Shown piece by piece: positions 41,319 through 50,485 of a DNA stretch of 64,000 bases. Both the position numbers and the translations under genes were made by a program. Source of the DNA: Pseudoalteromonas sp. N1230-9 (GTDB taxonomy: Bacteria > Pseudomonadota > Gammaproteobacteria > Enterobacterales > Alteromonadaceae); NCBI RefSeq assembly GCF_032716425.1, contig NZ_CP090419.1:3276001-3340000 (forward strand), read 5' to 3'. Positions within the stretch are counted from its first letter, which is position 1. Each line of letters starts with the position of its first letter. The notes under the pieces were generated by a model. It ran no database searches, was not told the DNA's origin, and saw only the letters and a list, made by a program, of their open reading frames with translations.

Positions 41319-42023
41319 TTAAGCAACAACTGTGCTTAAAGAGTTTTGGTCAACAGCAACACCTGCGCCCATTGTTGTAGAGATAGTTACTTTTTTCACG
41401 TAAGTACCTTTTGCTTGAGAAGGTTTAGCCTTCTTAAGCGCAACAATAAGAGCTTCAAGGTTTTGTTGAAGTTGCTCAGCAGTGAAATCAACCTTACCGA
41501 TAGTAGTATGGATGATACCGTTCTTGTCGTTACGGTAACGAACTTGACCTGCTTTCGCATTTTTAACTGCTTCTGCAACGTTAGGCGTTACAGTACCAGT
41601 TTTAGGGTTTGGCATTAGACCACGTGGGCCTAAGATTTGACCTAGTTGACCAACAACACGCATAGCGTCTGGAGATGCAACAACAACGTCAAAGTTCATC
41701 TCGCCTTTCTTAACTTGTTCAGCAAGATCTTCCATGCCCACTAATTCAGCACCAGCTTCTTTCGCAGCATCTGCGTTAGCGCCTTGTGTGAATACAGCAA
41801 CACGAACTTCACGACCAGTACCGTTAGGTAGTACAGTTGCACCACGAACGTTTTGGTCAGATTTACGAGCATCGATACCAAGGTTAACAGCAACGTCAAC
41901 ACTTTCTACGAATTTAGCTGTCGCTAACTCTTTTAAAAGAGCAACGGCTTCGTTGATTTCGTAATCTTTAGTCGCATCCACTTTTTCGCGGATTGTACGC
42001 ATACGTTTAGTTAATTTTGCCAT
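41319..42023 (-). CDS. rplA: 50S ribosomal protein L1
   Basis: 234 residues (E. coli 234). It opens [17 protein letters not shown] and has [22 protein letters not shown]. Binds 23S rRNA and, in E. coli, represses its own operon at the rplK leader. It starts 4 bp after the rplK stop. Its stop is followed at once by the promoter-overlapped terminator. Confidence 0.98.
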   Translation of the reverse strand: MAKLTKRMRTIREKVDATKDYEINEAVALLKELATAKFVESVDVAVNLGIDARKSDQNVRGATVLPNGTGREVRVAVFTQGANADAAKEAGAELVGMEDLAEQVKKGEMNFDVVVASPDAMRVVGQLGQILGPRGLMPNPKTGTVTPNVAEAVKNAKAGQVRYRNDKNGIIHTTIGKVDFTAEQLQQNLEALIVALKKAKPSQAKGTYVKKVTISTTMGAGVAVDQNSLSTVVA

Positions 42024-42027
42024 TATC

Positions 42028-42456
42028 TTAGTCCTCTACGTTCAAGCCCATCGCACGCGCAGAACCTGCGATAGTGCGAACTGCAGCATCCATATCAGCC
42101 GCTGTAAGGTCAGGTCGTTTTGTCTCAACGATTTCTTCAAGTTGAGCACGAGTAACTGTACCCACTTTTTCAGTGTTAGGACGGCCAGAACCTGATTTGA
42201 TACCTGCAGCTTTCTTAAGTAAGTAAGCAGCCGGTGGAGTTTTCATGTCGAACGTGAAAGAACGGTCACCGTAAACAGAGATCACTACAGGAACTGGAGC
42301 GCCTTTTTCGATAGACTCTGTACGTGCGTTGAACGCTTTACAGAATTCCATGATGTTTACACCGTGTTGACCTAGTGCTGGACCTACTGGAGGACTAGGG
42401 TTAGCCATACCAGCGGCAACTTGTAGCTTGATAATAGCTTCAACTTTTTTAGCCAT
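42028..42456 (-). CDS. rplK: 50S ribosomal protein L11
   Basis: 142 residues. It has [24 protein letters not shown] at the N-terminus (thiostrepton-region binder) and the C-terminal [11 protein letters not shown]. First gene of rplKA, with its own promoter about 140 bp upstream. Confidence 0.98.
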   Translation of the reverse strand: MAKKVEAIIKLQVAAGMANPSPPVGPALGQHGVNIMEFCKAFNARTESIEKGAPVPVVISVYGDRSFTFDMKTPPAAYLLKKAAGIKSGSGRPNTEKVGTVTRAQLEEIVETKRPDLTAADMDAAVRTIAGSARAMGLNVED

Positions 42457-42548
42457 AATAAATACCTCATTTGGTGGGTCATAGCCTTGTGCGCGCGAGG
42501 ACGCGTACTCTAACGGCTTCCCAGTTTAAAAATTGGTTCTCACTTTTC

Positions 42549-42580
42549 GTGATAAAACAAGTGATAAAACAAGTGATAAC
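42549..42580 (-). repeat. 12 bp tandem repeat in the rplK leader
   Basis: The unit GTGATAAAACAA occurs twice and then partially (GTGATAAC) on the plus strand, i.e. 2.7 copies. It lies 19-50 nt past the predicted rplK start site, in the untranslated leader. Confidence 0.85.
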
Positions 42581-42592
42581 TTGCCCTAACAC

Positions 42593-42631
42593 AAAAAGGC
42601 CGCTGATTATAAGTTAATCAACGGCCTTTTT
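42593..42631 (-). terminator. Terminator after nusG, overlapping the rplK promoter
   Basis: 17 bp stem (42593-42609 with 42615-42631), all pairs formed with one G-T, 5 nt loop, and A/T runs at the ends. It would stop secE-nusG transcripts. The rplK promoter is written inside it. Confidence 0.88.
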
Positions 42632-42634
42632 CAA
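42606..42634 (-). promoter_or_regulatory. Sigma70 promoter of rplKA
   Basis: TTGAAA (42629-42634), 17 bp, TATAAT (42606-42611). Predicted start about 42599. This is the position of P-L11 in E. coli. Confidence 0.78.
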
Positions 42635-42682
42635 GCTTATTGCCAAAATATTAAACGATTTTGGCAGCTTTAATTTTTTTAC

Positions 42683-43240
42683 TTATTTGTCTTGTTCAAC
42701 TTGACCAAATTCAAGCTCAACTGGTGTCGAACGACCAAAGATAAGTACAGATACTTTCACGCGGCTCTTTTCGTAATCCACTTCTTCAACGACACCGCTG
42801 AAGTCAGCAAATGGACCATCAATAACACGAACAACTTCGCCTGGTTCAAATAATGTTGCAGGCTTAGGTGCTTCAGCATTCTCTTGCAGACGATTTAAGA
42901 TGCGATCAGCTTCTTTTTTGCTGATTGGTGCAGGACGGTCTGATGTACCACCAATAAAGCCCATTACACGCGCAGTGCTGTTCACTAAGTGCCAGCTTGC
43001 ATCGTTCATGTCCATTTCTACCAATACGTAACCTGGGAAGAATTTACGCTCAGATTTACGCTTTTGACCAGCACGCATCTCAACAACTTCTTCAGTTGGT
43101 ACTAAAACTTCACCAAAACTATCTTCCAAACCTTCGATCTTGATATGCTCAAGAATAGTTTGTGCAACACGCTTCTCATAACCCGAGAAAGCTTGTACTA
43201 CGTACCAACGTAGTTTCTTTTCGTTCTTCTCATCCGACAT
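42683..43240 (-). CDS. nusG: Transcription termination/antitermination factor NusG
   Basis: 185 residues (E. coli 181). NGN domain opens [20 protein letters not shown]-terminal KOW domain [19 protein letters not shown]. Couples RNA polymerase to ribosomes and Rho. Four base pairs separate it from secE, as in E. coli. Confidence 0.98.
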   Translation of the reverse strand: MSDEKNEKKLRWYVVQAFSGYEKRVAQTILEHIKIEGLEDSFGEVLVPTEEVVEMRAGQKRKSERKFFPGYVLVEMDMNDASWHLVNSTARVMGFIGGTSDRPAPISKKEADRILNRLQENAEAPKPATLFEPGEVVRVIDGPFADFSGVVEEVDYEKSRVKVSVLIFGRSTPVELEFGQVEQDK

Positions 43241-43244
43241 GGGA

Positions 43245-43622
43245 TCAGATCTCCAATCCAGTTAAAAAGCCTACAGCGCGGAATAAAATGCCATCTAATC
43301 CCCACAGGATAAGTGCCATAATCACAGTTGCAACCATTACAATTAATGTTGTATGGGTTGTTTCTTGGCGCGTTGGCCAGACAACTTTACGCACTTCAAT
43401 ACGTGCCTCTTTTGCAAACGCAATAAAAGTACGGCCTTTTTCAGTAAGTGAGGCAATACCTAAACCTGCTGCAACAGCAACCACTACGCCAATTGCACGT
43501 AATAATACAGATTGGTCTGCGTACATGTGGTTACCAACAACTGCGCCTGCTAGTAGCGCTATCGCTACAATCCACTTCACTGAATCCATCGCACTTGATG
43601 GTGTTTCTACATTCGTGCTCAT
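43245..43622 (-). CDS. secE: Preprotein translocase subunit SecE
   Basis: 125 residues, the three-TM form as in E. coli (127). TM helices at about 15-33, 41-58 and 92-112, with the conserved cytoplasmic [13 protein letters not shown] before the last. Part of the SecYEG channel. It follows tRNA-Trp and leads into nusG. Confidence 0.97.
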   Translation of the reverse strand: MSTNVETPSSAMDSVKWIVAIALLAGAVVGNHMYADQSVLLRAIGVVVAVAAGLGIASLTEKGRTFIAFAKEARIEVRKVVWPTRQETTHTTLIVMVATVIMALILWGLDGILFRAVGFLTGLEI

Positions 43623-43651
43623 AATATTATTACCTTAACTACAGACACAAC

Positions 43652-43673
43652 AACCCTGCTCTTTGGCAGGGTT
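43652..43673 (-). terminator. Hairpin between tRNA-Trp and secE
   Basis: 8 bp stem AACCCTGC/GCAGGGTT, 6 nt loop, followed by GTTGTTGTG on the minus strand. The T content is low, so it may be a processing site or a partial terminator between the tRNA and secE-nusG. Confidence 0.45.
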
Positions 43674-43750
43674 AATCCATTAAAATCTAAACTTAAAAAC
43701 TGACTGTTTAAACCGATTTTTAATTTTAGACTTCACACACAGTGTAAAAG

Positions 43751-43827
43751 TGGCAGGGGCGGAGAGATTCGAACTCCCAACCGTCGGTTTTGGAGACCGC
43801 TGTTCTACCAATTGGAACTACGCCCCT
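43751..43827 (-). tRNA. trpT: tRNA-Trp (anticodon CCA)
   Basis: 77 nt including an encoded CCA end. Acceptor AGGGGCG/CGCCCCT, D stem GTTC/GAAC, anticodon loop CTCCAAA, T arm GGGAG-TTCGAAT-CTCTC. The first anticodon-stem pair (27-43) is G-A rather than Watson-Crick. It precedes secE as in many gammaproteobacteria. Confidence 0.97.
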
Positions 43828-43842
43828 GCAAAGTGGATGCCT

Positions 43843-43870
43843 ATTATACTTACGCAATTCATTAACACAA
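43843..43870 (-). promoter_or_regulatory. Promoter of tRNA-Trp (secE-nusG)
   Basis: Perfect -10 TATAAT at 43843-43848, 16 bp spacer, and TTGTGT (43865-43870) as a weak -35. Predicted start about 9 nt before the tRNA 5' end. Confidence 0.65.
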
Positions 43871-43929
43871 GTGTAAAAGATACCCAGAAGTTAAATTCTC
43901 GTCAGTCTATTTAAAAATCAATATTAACA

Positions 43930-46900
43930 TTGATTAAAAAGCAGTTTATTATAAACCCAATAAAGGAACTGAAAACGACATGGATACATGTGTTGCCGTT
44001 AAAATTTGCCCGCTACGTTGTATTATTTAGTATCACTTTGCTTGTTAGTCAGCTTGCTAATGCTCGCCCATTACACCTGACAACCTTTAATAGTCAGCAA
44101 GGTTTAAGTCAAAACTCCATCAATTGCAGTATTACTGATCAACAAGGCTTTTTATGGCTTGCCACACAAGGCGGGTTAAATCGTTTTGATGGTTATGAAT
44201 TTAAACGCTTCAAAGCCAACAACCATAGCAAAAGCATTTCGGGAAATTGGATCACTTCCTGCCAAAAAGATCAGCATCAACAACTCTGGTTTGCAACTGC
44301 AAGTAAAGGACTCAATCGCCTTAACACGCACACTGGCGAGTTCGAAGTATACTCGTCAGGCAATAATTCAGGGCTAAGTGACGATAAAATTTGGTCGATG
44401 GCATTGACGAAAAGCGGTAACCTTTGGCTCGGGCATGAGCAAGGTAGATTAAGCTATTTTGATCTAACCACGAAAGAGTTCAAACATTTTCAATTTAAGG
44501 CGCATGGTCAGCAAAACACGCTCATTCGCGACATCATCATCACTGATAAACAGCTTTGGCTCGCTACCAGCCAAGGGTTGCTTTCATTTAATCCAAATAC
44601 ACAGCAATTTACTCAACACGCGAGTATCAGCTCGCCGTTATGGCATCTCAATCTACTTAGTCATGAAAAGTTGCTTGTTGGCGGCAAGCAAGGACTCTAT
44701 ATACTTAATTTAACAACGTTAGTGAGTGAACCAATTAAGCACTTTGAAGGTACTTGGATCACTGACAGCCTTATTGATGCTCAAAACAACCTTTGGCTAA
44801 CAAGCTATGGGCAAGGTTTATACTTTTTACCTGCTGAGGCAGACTTACAAGAAGAATACATTCAATACCGTCATGACAAACAAGAGCACAATAGTTTAAG
44901 CAGTGATTATCTCCTTTCACTCTATCAAGACCCACAAGGTGTTATTTGGCTAGGGACTGATGGCTATGGCGTACACAGATACGACCCCAAACAACAGCAG
45001 TTTTCTCATCAATCAACAACCTCTCAACCACATTCTTTGAGCCATAATTTTGTTCGCTCAATCATAAAAAGAGCGAATGGAGAGGTATGGATTGGCACTC
45101 GTGATGGGCTGAACCGTAAAACAACCCAAGGCTATCATCACTATAAAAACGCATTACCAAACAGTAATATATTTGCCCTCCATGAAGACGCTAATCATCA
45201 GTTATGGATTGGCACCTACGGTGGCGGCTTGGTCAAATATCAAGATAGCAGTGATAGTTTTGAAGTTTTCACCACGCAAAGCCACCAGCTTAGTAGTGAT
45301 CGTGTTTATGCGATAACCAGTGACAAAACGGGTGCACTTTGGCTTGGCAGTAACCAAGGACTTACTCGGTTTGAGCCTAAATCAGCAAAGGTCACTCACT
45401 TCAAGCATAACGACACAAACAACAGTCTTGCAAACAACACTGTATTTACGCTTGCCTATGATAGTGATGACCATGCTCTTTGGATTGGCACCCGAGCAGG
45501 GCTCAATAAGCTAGATATTGCAAGTGAGCAATTCAGTTTATTAGATCAACAAAGCTCAGCCGATACAGGGCTTAGTCATAACATGGTGACTTCTTTACTG
45601 CTAAAAAAGAACATCATTTGGGTTGGTACAATGCAGGGACTGAACCAAGTCAATAAACATAATTTTAACGTTAAACAAATTACCGAGCAGCACGGCTTAG
45701 CGAATGATAATATTTTTGATATTTTAACTGATCAGCAAGACATGCTTTGGCTAGCAACCAATGGCGGACTAACACGCTATAATCCATCCACAGATCAGAT
45801 ACAGCAATTTTTGCCAGAAGACGGTATTCAGCACCAATCATTTATACTGGGCGCGAGCTTTCAAGCAGACGATGGCGAATTATTTTTTGGCGGTATTAAT
45901 GGTTATAACCATTTTTATCCAGAGCAGTTAAACTTATCGCACGCTCCCCCTACTCCCGTGTTAACTGAGCTATTACTGAACAATCACGTAATTGAAAGTA
46001 ACCACTTTGGAAAGCAAACAAACACGCTTGCCAGTTCCACCCATTCACTCTCTTTTGAGCAATCAGCTGGCGTTATTGGCTTTAAATTTAGCGCATTAAA
46101 TAATGGTGCCACACCAAAACATTACCAATATGGCTATAAGTTAGCAGGCTTTGATGAACAGTTTTTGTATACAGATGCATCCCTTAGGCAAGTTAACTAT
46201 CCACAGTTGCCAGCTGGTCACTACCAATTATTAATCAAGACAAAAGACCAATATGGTCTATGGAGTGACAGTGTATCTTTGCTAGAACTAACCGTTGTGC
46301 CTCCTTGGTGGCAAAGTAAATTAGCCTATGGCATCTATCTAATAATGGCATTAACGTTAACTTGGTTACTTCTAAATGCGCTCTACCAACGCAAGCTTGC
46401 TGAGCAAGAGAAGCAAACTGAAATTGAATTAAACAAATTAAAAGATCAATTTTTAGATAACATTAGCCACGAGCTAAAAACGCCACTGAGCTTAATACTT
46501 GCTCCAGTGAGTCAGTTACAGCACAGTAATACTGACCAACATACACAAACGCAACTTGCTAGTATAAAGCGCAATTGCCAGCGTTTGCTTGAGCTCATTA
46601 ATCAACTTTTACAATTGAGCAAACGTCCAAGTACAGCTATTTATACGGTATCACCGTATTCATTAAATGATTTTCTGACCAACTTGATAAACGACTTCAC
46701 GCCGCTCTTTAAGCAAAAGCAACTGCAATTTAATTTTCACACTAATACGGCTGAAGAATGCATGATTGCCCTTGCCCCCGAGCATGCTCACTCTATCTTT
46801 AGCAACCTAATTAGTAATGCCCTTAAATACACTCCGCACGGTGGTAGAGTAGATATTAGCCTCTCTATAGAACAGCAACAGGCACTGTTTAGCATTATCG

Positions 46901-47934
46901 ATACGGGTATCGGAATTGCCGACAAGCACCAGCAACAAGTTTTTAAACGCTTTACTCGGGTGGCTGCATCTGAAGAGTCAGGAAGTGGGATCGGCCTGAC
47001 CTTGGTAAAGCAGCTAGTTGAAGAGTACGGCGGGGCAATAACCCTAGAAAGTCAAATTAACAAAGGGAGCTGTTTTAATGTATCACTTCCTCTTGCAATC
47101 GCCTCTGGTAAACATATAAATAACTCAATTGAACTGCATTCCTCACAGCCAACTATTCTCATTGTTGAGGATAACCAAGACATGGCTGAGCTATTACTTT
47201 CGTTATTTAATGAGGAGTTTCGTTGTATCTGCGCAATTGATGGTCAACAAGCTATTGAACTATGTCAAACGAGTCTACCAGACCTAATCATTAGTGATGT
47301 CATGATGCCTAACATGGATGGCTATCAACTATTGGCTAAACTACGTGCCAATCCCGCCACCAGCCACATTCCTGTCCTATTGCTTTCAGCAAAGGCAGAC
47401 ACACATAGTCGTTTAAAAGGCCTCGACTTATTAGCCGATGATTTTTTAAGTAAACCGTTTGAACCAGCAATACTGATCAGCCGTGTAAAGGGGTTGCTTA
47501 ATTTAAGACACATCTTAAACCAGCATTTAACAGCGCAGCTTGCTGCCCCGCTACACACAGACCCATCCGCGCAGATTACGGTTCACAATAAAGACTACTC
47601 CTTTACAGAGAAGCTTAAGCAGGTAGTGCAAACTCATTATCAAGATGAAAGTTTCTCCGTCGAACAACTTGCCTCTGCATTATGTTTAAGCCCCCGTGCA
47701 CTTCAATTAAAAATGAAAGCATTATATTCACAAACTCCATCAGACTATTTGCGCAATACACGTTTAGAATTTGCAAAAGAACAACTAATCAATAGCACAT
47801 CAGCAATTGGCCTGATAGCTGAACAAAATGGCTTTAGCTCGCAAAGTTATTTTGCTCGAAGCTTTAAAAGTTATGTTGGCCTATCACCAAAACAGTATCG
47901 AGATAACCATCAAAAACGCGCTGATTTCGTGTGA
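43930..47934 (+). CDS. Hybrid two-component system sensor/regulator with propeller domain (HTCS type)
   Basis: Giant one-protein signalling system of up to 1334 residues. A signal peptide (VVLFSITLLVSQLANA) is followed by two seven-bladed-type propeller regions made of Reg_prop repeats (phrases such as GLSQNSINC, LWLATQGGLNRF, IWLGTDGYGVHRY). Next are a Y_Y_Y beta-sandwich near 720-785, one TM (about 793-815), HisKA with His847 (DNISHELKTPLSL), HATPase (NLISNALKYTP, DTGIGI), a receiver with Asp1123 (SDVMMPNMDGY) and an AraC-type HTH at the end (GFSSQSYFARSFKSYVGLSPKQYR). Such proteins often sense oligosaccharides and switch on nearby degradation genes; none is adjacent. The start is uncertain: TTG at 43930 or GTG at 43990, the latter giving a tighter signal peptide. 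Confidence 0.92.
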   Translation: MIKKQFIINPIKELKTTWIHVLPLKFARYVVLFSITLLVSQLANARPLHLTTFNSQQGLSQNSINCSITDQQGFLWLATQGGLNRFDGYEFKRFKANNHSKSISGNWITSCQKDQHQQLWFATASKGLNRLNTHTGEFEVYSSGNNSGLSDDKIWSMALTKSGNLWLGHEQGRLSYFDLTTKEFKHFQFKAHGQQNTLIRDIIITDKQLWLATSQGLLSFNPNTQQFTQHASISSPLWHLNLLSHEKLLVGGKQGLYILNLTTLVSEPIKHFEGTWITDSLIDAQNNLWLTSYGQGLYFLPAEADLQEEYIQYRHDKQEHNSLSSDYLLSLYQDPQGVIWLGTDGYGVHRYDPKQQQFSHQSTTSQPHSLSHNFVRSIIKRANGEVWIGTRDGLNRKTTQGYHHYKNALPNSNIFALHEDANHQLWIGTYGGGLVKYQDSSDSFEVFTTQSHQLSSDRVYAITSDKTGALWLGSNQGLTRFEPKSAKVTHFKHNDTNNSLANNTVFTLAYDSDDHALWIGTRAGLNKLDIASEQFSLLDQQSSADTGLSHNMVTSLLLKKNIIWVGTMQGLNQVNKHNFNVKQITEQHGLANDNIFDILTDQQDMLWLATNGGLTRYNPSTDQIQQFLPEDGIQHQSFILGASFQADDGELFFGGINGYNHFYPEQLNLSHAPPTPVLTELLLNNHVIESNHFGKQTNTLASSTHSLSFEQSAGVIGFKFSALNNGATPKHYQYGYKLAGFDEQFLYTDASLRQVNYPQLPAGHYQLLIKTKDQYGLWSDSVSLLELTVVPPWWQSKLAYGIYLIMALTLTWLLLNALYQRKLAEQEKQTEIELNKLKDQFLDNISHELKTPLSLILAPVSQLQHSNTDQHTQTQLASIKRNCQRLLELINQLLQLSKRPSTAIYTVSPYSLNDFLTNLINDFTPLFKQKQLQFNFHTNTAEECMIALAPEHAHSIFSNLISNALKYTPHGGRVDISLSIEQQQALFSIIDTGIGIADKHQQQVFKRFTRVAASEESGSGIGLTLVKQLVEEYGGAITLESQINKGSCFNVSLPLAIASGKHINNSIELHSSQPTILIVEDNQDMAELLLSLFNEEFRCICAIDGQQAIELCQTSLPDLIISDVMMPNMDGYQLLAKLRANPATSHIPVLLLSAKADTHSRLKGLDLLADDFLSKPFEPAILISRVKGLLNLRHILNQHLTAQLAAPLHTDPSAQITVHNKDYSFTEKLKQVVQTHYQDESFSVEQLASALCLSPRALQLKMKALYSQTPSDYLRNTRLEFAKEQLINSTSAIGLIAEQNGFSSQSYFARSFKSYVGLSPKQYRDNHQKRADFV

Positions 47935-48067
47935 GTGAATAAACTTTTCGCTTGAGTGCTATTTTTAATGCACTGATTTTTATAACTTATCCTAATAAAC
48001 ATTTATAACAACTAAGCCCGTATTGTGGCGTTATTTACTGCATGAGATATAAGTTAAGGAAAGTCAT

Positions 48068-49201
48068 ATGCTCACCAAAACACACAAAGCGATTACGCTC
48101 ACTTTACTTGCTGCTGCACTAACTGCATGCCAAAGTACCACGACAACCACAAGCAATAACAACAGCCCGAATATCAACGAAGTCGCGCAACAACAATACA
48201 ATGGTCCTAAAGCCAGAGTCGCAGTGGCACGCTTTACCGATAAGTCCAACGACTCGCGTTGGTGGCGTAAAGAAATTGGTGAAGGTATGGCAGATCAGCT
48301 AACAACTGCATTAGTTAGTACCAATCGATTTATCGTCCTAGAAAGACAAGCACTTGATGCTGTTTTATCAGAGCAAGACTTAGCGGTATCAGGTCGAGTA
48401 AGTGCAGCATCAGGCGCAGCCTATGGCGAAATAGAGGGTGCCGAAATTGTGGTTGTAGCAGCGGTCACAGAGTTCGATGACGACAACTCTGGCACTCGTG
48501 TAGGGAGTGGTGGGTTTATTGGTGATGTGTTTAGTTCAGTATCAGCGGGCTTTTCAAGTTCACACATGGCTATTGATTTACGTTTAATAGACACCCGTAC
48601 CTCGCGTATTCTAGCAGCCACTAGCGTAGAAGGCGGCAGTAAAGATTTTAATTTTACCTCTGCTGCAACTAACTTTGGTGGCGCCCTAGTCGGCGGCAAT
48701 CTAAGTAGTTGGTCAAACACACCAAAAGAAAAAGCATTGCGTGAAGTGATTGTAAAGGCGGTTGAGTTCTTAGAATCAAAAGTGCCAGCGACTTATTATC
48801 GTTACAACAGTGATAACACGATAGCGGCTGGTCACACAGCGCCTGCGCCATTAAAAGTAACGGCTGCTACAGCCCCCGCTAAAGCCCCAGTCGCATCGGT
48901 TAGCGTTCCTAATCACAGAATGCCTTACTACGAAAAAACAGACTTGGCGATGTCACGACTGAACTTGGTTTGTTTGGGTTATTTGAAAAGACAGCCTCAC
49001 TATGAAGAATATGAAGTAGAAGACGTAGAGTACGATGAAGCAACCGTGATTGCACTCACTGAGTATCAGCAAGAAAAAAAGCTCAAAGTGACTGGTCTTG
49101 CGGATGAGACGACCAAAAAGTCTCTTGATGATTCAGGCTGCATTGCCAAAACTAACAAATCAAGTTTAGAAAGCCTTGGCAGTATTTTTAAATTCAACTA
49201 A
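48068..49201 (+). CDS. CsgG-like lipoprotein with C-terminal peptidoglycan-binding-like domain
   Basis: 377 residues. Lipoprotein signal (LLAAALTAC) at the N-terminus, AAGGAAAG ribosome site. Residues ~50-240 match the CsgG family (RVAVARFTDKSNDSRWWRKEIG, then IVLERQALDAVLSEQDL), whose type member forms the outer-membrane curli secretion pore. A linker rich in Ala, Pro and Thr is followed by a ~70-residue module (LVCLGYLKRQPHYEE ... VIALTEYQQEKKLKVTGLADETT) resembling the PG_binding_1 fold. No curli genes are nearby, so a curli role is unlikely; an envelope structural or export role is possible. Confidence 0.8.
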   Translation: MLTKTHKAITLTLLAAALTACQSTTTTTSNNNSPNINEVAQQQYNGPKARVAVARFTDKSNDSRWWRKEIGEGMADQLTTALVSTNRFIVLERQALDAVLSEQDLAVSGRVSAASGAAYGEIEGAEIVVVAAVTEFDDDNSGTRVGSGGFIGDVFSSVSAGFSSSHMAIDLRLIDTRTSRILAATSVEGGSKDFNFTSAATNFGGALVGGNLSSWSNTPKEKALREVIVKAVEFLESKVPATYYRYNSDNTIAAGHTAPAPLKVTAATAPAKAPVASVSVPNHRMPYYEKTDLAMSRLNLVCLGYLKRQPHYEEYEVEDVEYDEATVIALTEYQQEKKLKVTGLADETTKKSLDDSGCIAKTNKSSLESLGSIFKFN

Positions 49202-49209
49202 GCAAACTA

Positions 49210-49233
49210 ACAGCCAGTGCCAGCACTGGCTGT
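49210..49233. terminator. Hairpin between the CsgG-like gene and the 166-residue gene
   Basis: 10 bp perfect stem ACAGCCAGTG/CACTGGCTGT, 4 nt loop, 9 bp past the CsgG-like stop. Short T runs on both sides; likely shared by the two convergent genes. Confidence 0.65.
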
Positions 49234-49251
49234 ATACATTTTCGTTTATCA

Positions 49252-49752
49252 CTACAAAATTTGTATCAATTCGCCACGGTAAAAATCACACAATAGCCAA
49301 ATTTGTTGAAATGGATGTTTTGCTGGCACTTTTAAGTTAGTAAGTACTGACTTAAAATCTTCTAGATGCCAAATCGTACTGGCATTTCGTATTAATAACC
49401 AAGGGTGAGTAGACTCGTAATGTTTCTTGGCCTTTTGTGCAAGCAATCGATGCAAAGCACAGTGCAGACGCTCGTTACTCGGTGCTAACGCCATTTCCGC
49501 AAGGTCTCGTTGCATACCAATCGACAAAGGTCGGCCAAGCACCGCCATCGCTTCTGTTTCACTGGCATATAAATGCGCTATTTCAATATCGAGTCGCTCA
49601 TCACCTTTATAGCAACTAACATCGGGCTTACTCGGTGTGTTATGCCAGATATTACGCATAGTTACACCAAATTGCTTTTCGTAACAGCGCAAAAATAGCT
49701 TTGCCGCACCATGCTCTAGCGCTATTTTTTCTTGCTCACTTTCACGATTCAT
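49252..49752 (-). CDS. Conserved-looking protein of unknown function, possible nuclease-like core
   Basis: 166 residues, soluble, no signal. I do not recognise the family. A segment KPDVSCYKGDERLDIEIAHL has the spacing of a PD-(D/E)xK nuclease centre (Pro-Asp, then acidic-x-E-x-x), though the usual lysine is not where expected. The second half is basic and helical (LHCALHRLLAQKAKKHYES). Its start overlaps the deoC stop by 11 bp, so it is probably co-transcribed with deoC. Confidence 0.6.
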   Translation of the reverse strand: MNRESEQEKIALEHGAAKLFLRCYEKQFGVTMRNIWHNTPSKPDVSCYKGDERLDIEIAHLYASETEAMAVLGRPLSIGMQRDLAEMALAPSNERLHCALHRLLAQKAKKHYESTHPWLLIRNASTIWHLEDFKSVLTNLKVPAKHPFQQIWLLCDFYRGELIQIL

Positions 49753-50485
49753 TTAATGTCGTATACACATCACTTAATAAACCTGAAGCGCCAAACCGAA
49801 AAAGCTCGGGTTGTAAATACGCTTCACCCATAATTGACTCAGCTAAAGCTAAGTATTCAGCAGCGTCAGTAACAGTTCTTACTCCACCCGCCGCTTTAAA
49901 ACCCACCTTTTTACCACTTGCTTCAATGGTCTCTAAAATAATCTTAGTCGCCGCAAGGGTGGCATTCACAGCGACTTTACCAGTACTGGTTTTCACAAAG
50001 TCGGCACCGCCTTCTATCGCCAGCTTAGTTGCTGTAGCAATCAACTCATTGGTCAATTCACCGCTTTCAATGATCACTTTAAGTTGCACTTGAGTACCGC
50101 AGGCATCTTTTGATGCTTGAACATACTCTAAAACTTTGCGTTCATCACCGGCAATCAGTGCTTTGTATGGAATCACTAAGTCTACTTCATCGGCTCCGCG
50201 TTCAATGGCAAACAACGTTTCGTTTATCACTTGTTCTAAAGACTGCTCCCCATTAGGAAAGTTAGTCACAGTAGCCACTTTAACTTGTTGTAACTCGCGC
50301 TCAGCGAGTGCAAGCTTGGCGTCACTAACAAACTGGCTATACACACAAACCGCAGCAGGAATGCCTAACTTTGGCTCAACACTCGCAACCAAGTTATTAA
50401 TAGACTCTGTAGTGTCGGTGTCATTCAGTGTTGTTAAATCCATTAGTGCCACCGCTTGGGCAGCGATTGTTTGCATGTTAGTCAT
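49742..50485 (-). CDS. deoC: Deoxyribose-phosphate aldolase
   Basis: 247-residue class I aldolase cleaving 2-deoxyribose 5-phosphate to glyceraldehyde 3-phosphate and acetaldehyde, in deoxynucleoside breakdown. It matches E. coli DeoC (259): LMDLTTLNDTDT, IATVTNFPNGEQ-like VATVTNFPNGEQ, the Schiff-base lysine in ADFVKTSTGKVAVNAT, and GFKAAGGVRT. The frame extends 23 codons further upstream, but the ATG at 50485 matches the family start and was chosen. The other deo genes are not here. Confidence 0.94.
   Translation of the reverse strand: MTNMQTIAAQAVALMDLTTLNDTDTTESINNLVASVEPKLGIPAAVCVYSQFVSDAKLALAERELQQVKVATVTNFPNGEQSLEQVINETLFAIERGADEVDLVIPYKALIAGDERKVLEYVQASKDACGTQVQLKVIIESGELTNELIATATKLAIEGGADFVKTSTGKVAVNATLAATKIILETIEASGKKVGFKAAGGVRTVTDAAEYLALAESIMGEAYLQPELFRFGASGLLSDVYTTLNES

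Noticed and set aside
43980..44030. Short upstream frame MDTCVAVKICPL... overlapping the HTCS gene start
   Set aside because: It has an AAGGA about 12 nt before its ATG, but it is out of frame, very short and has no sign of selection; possible but unsupported.
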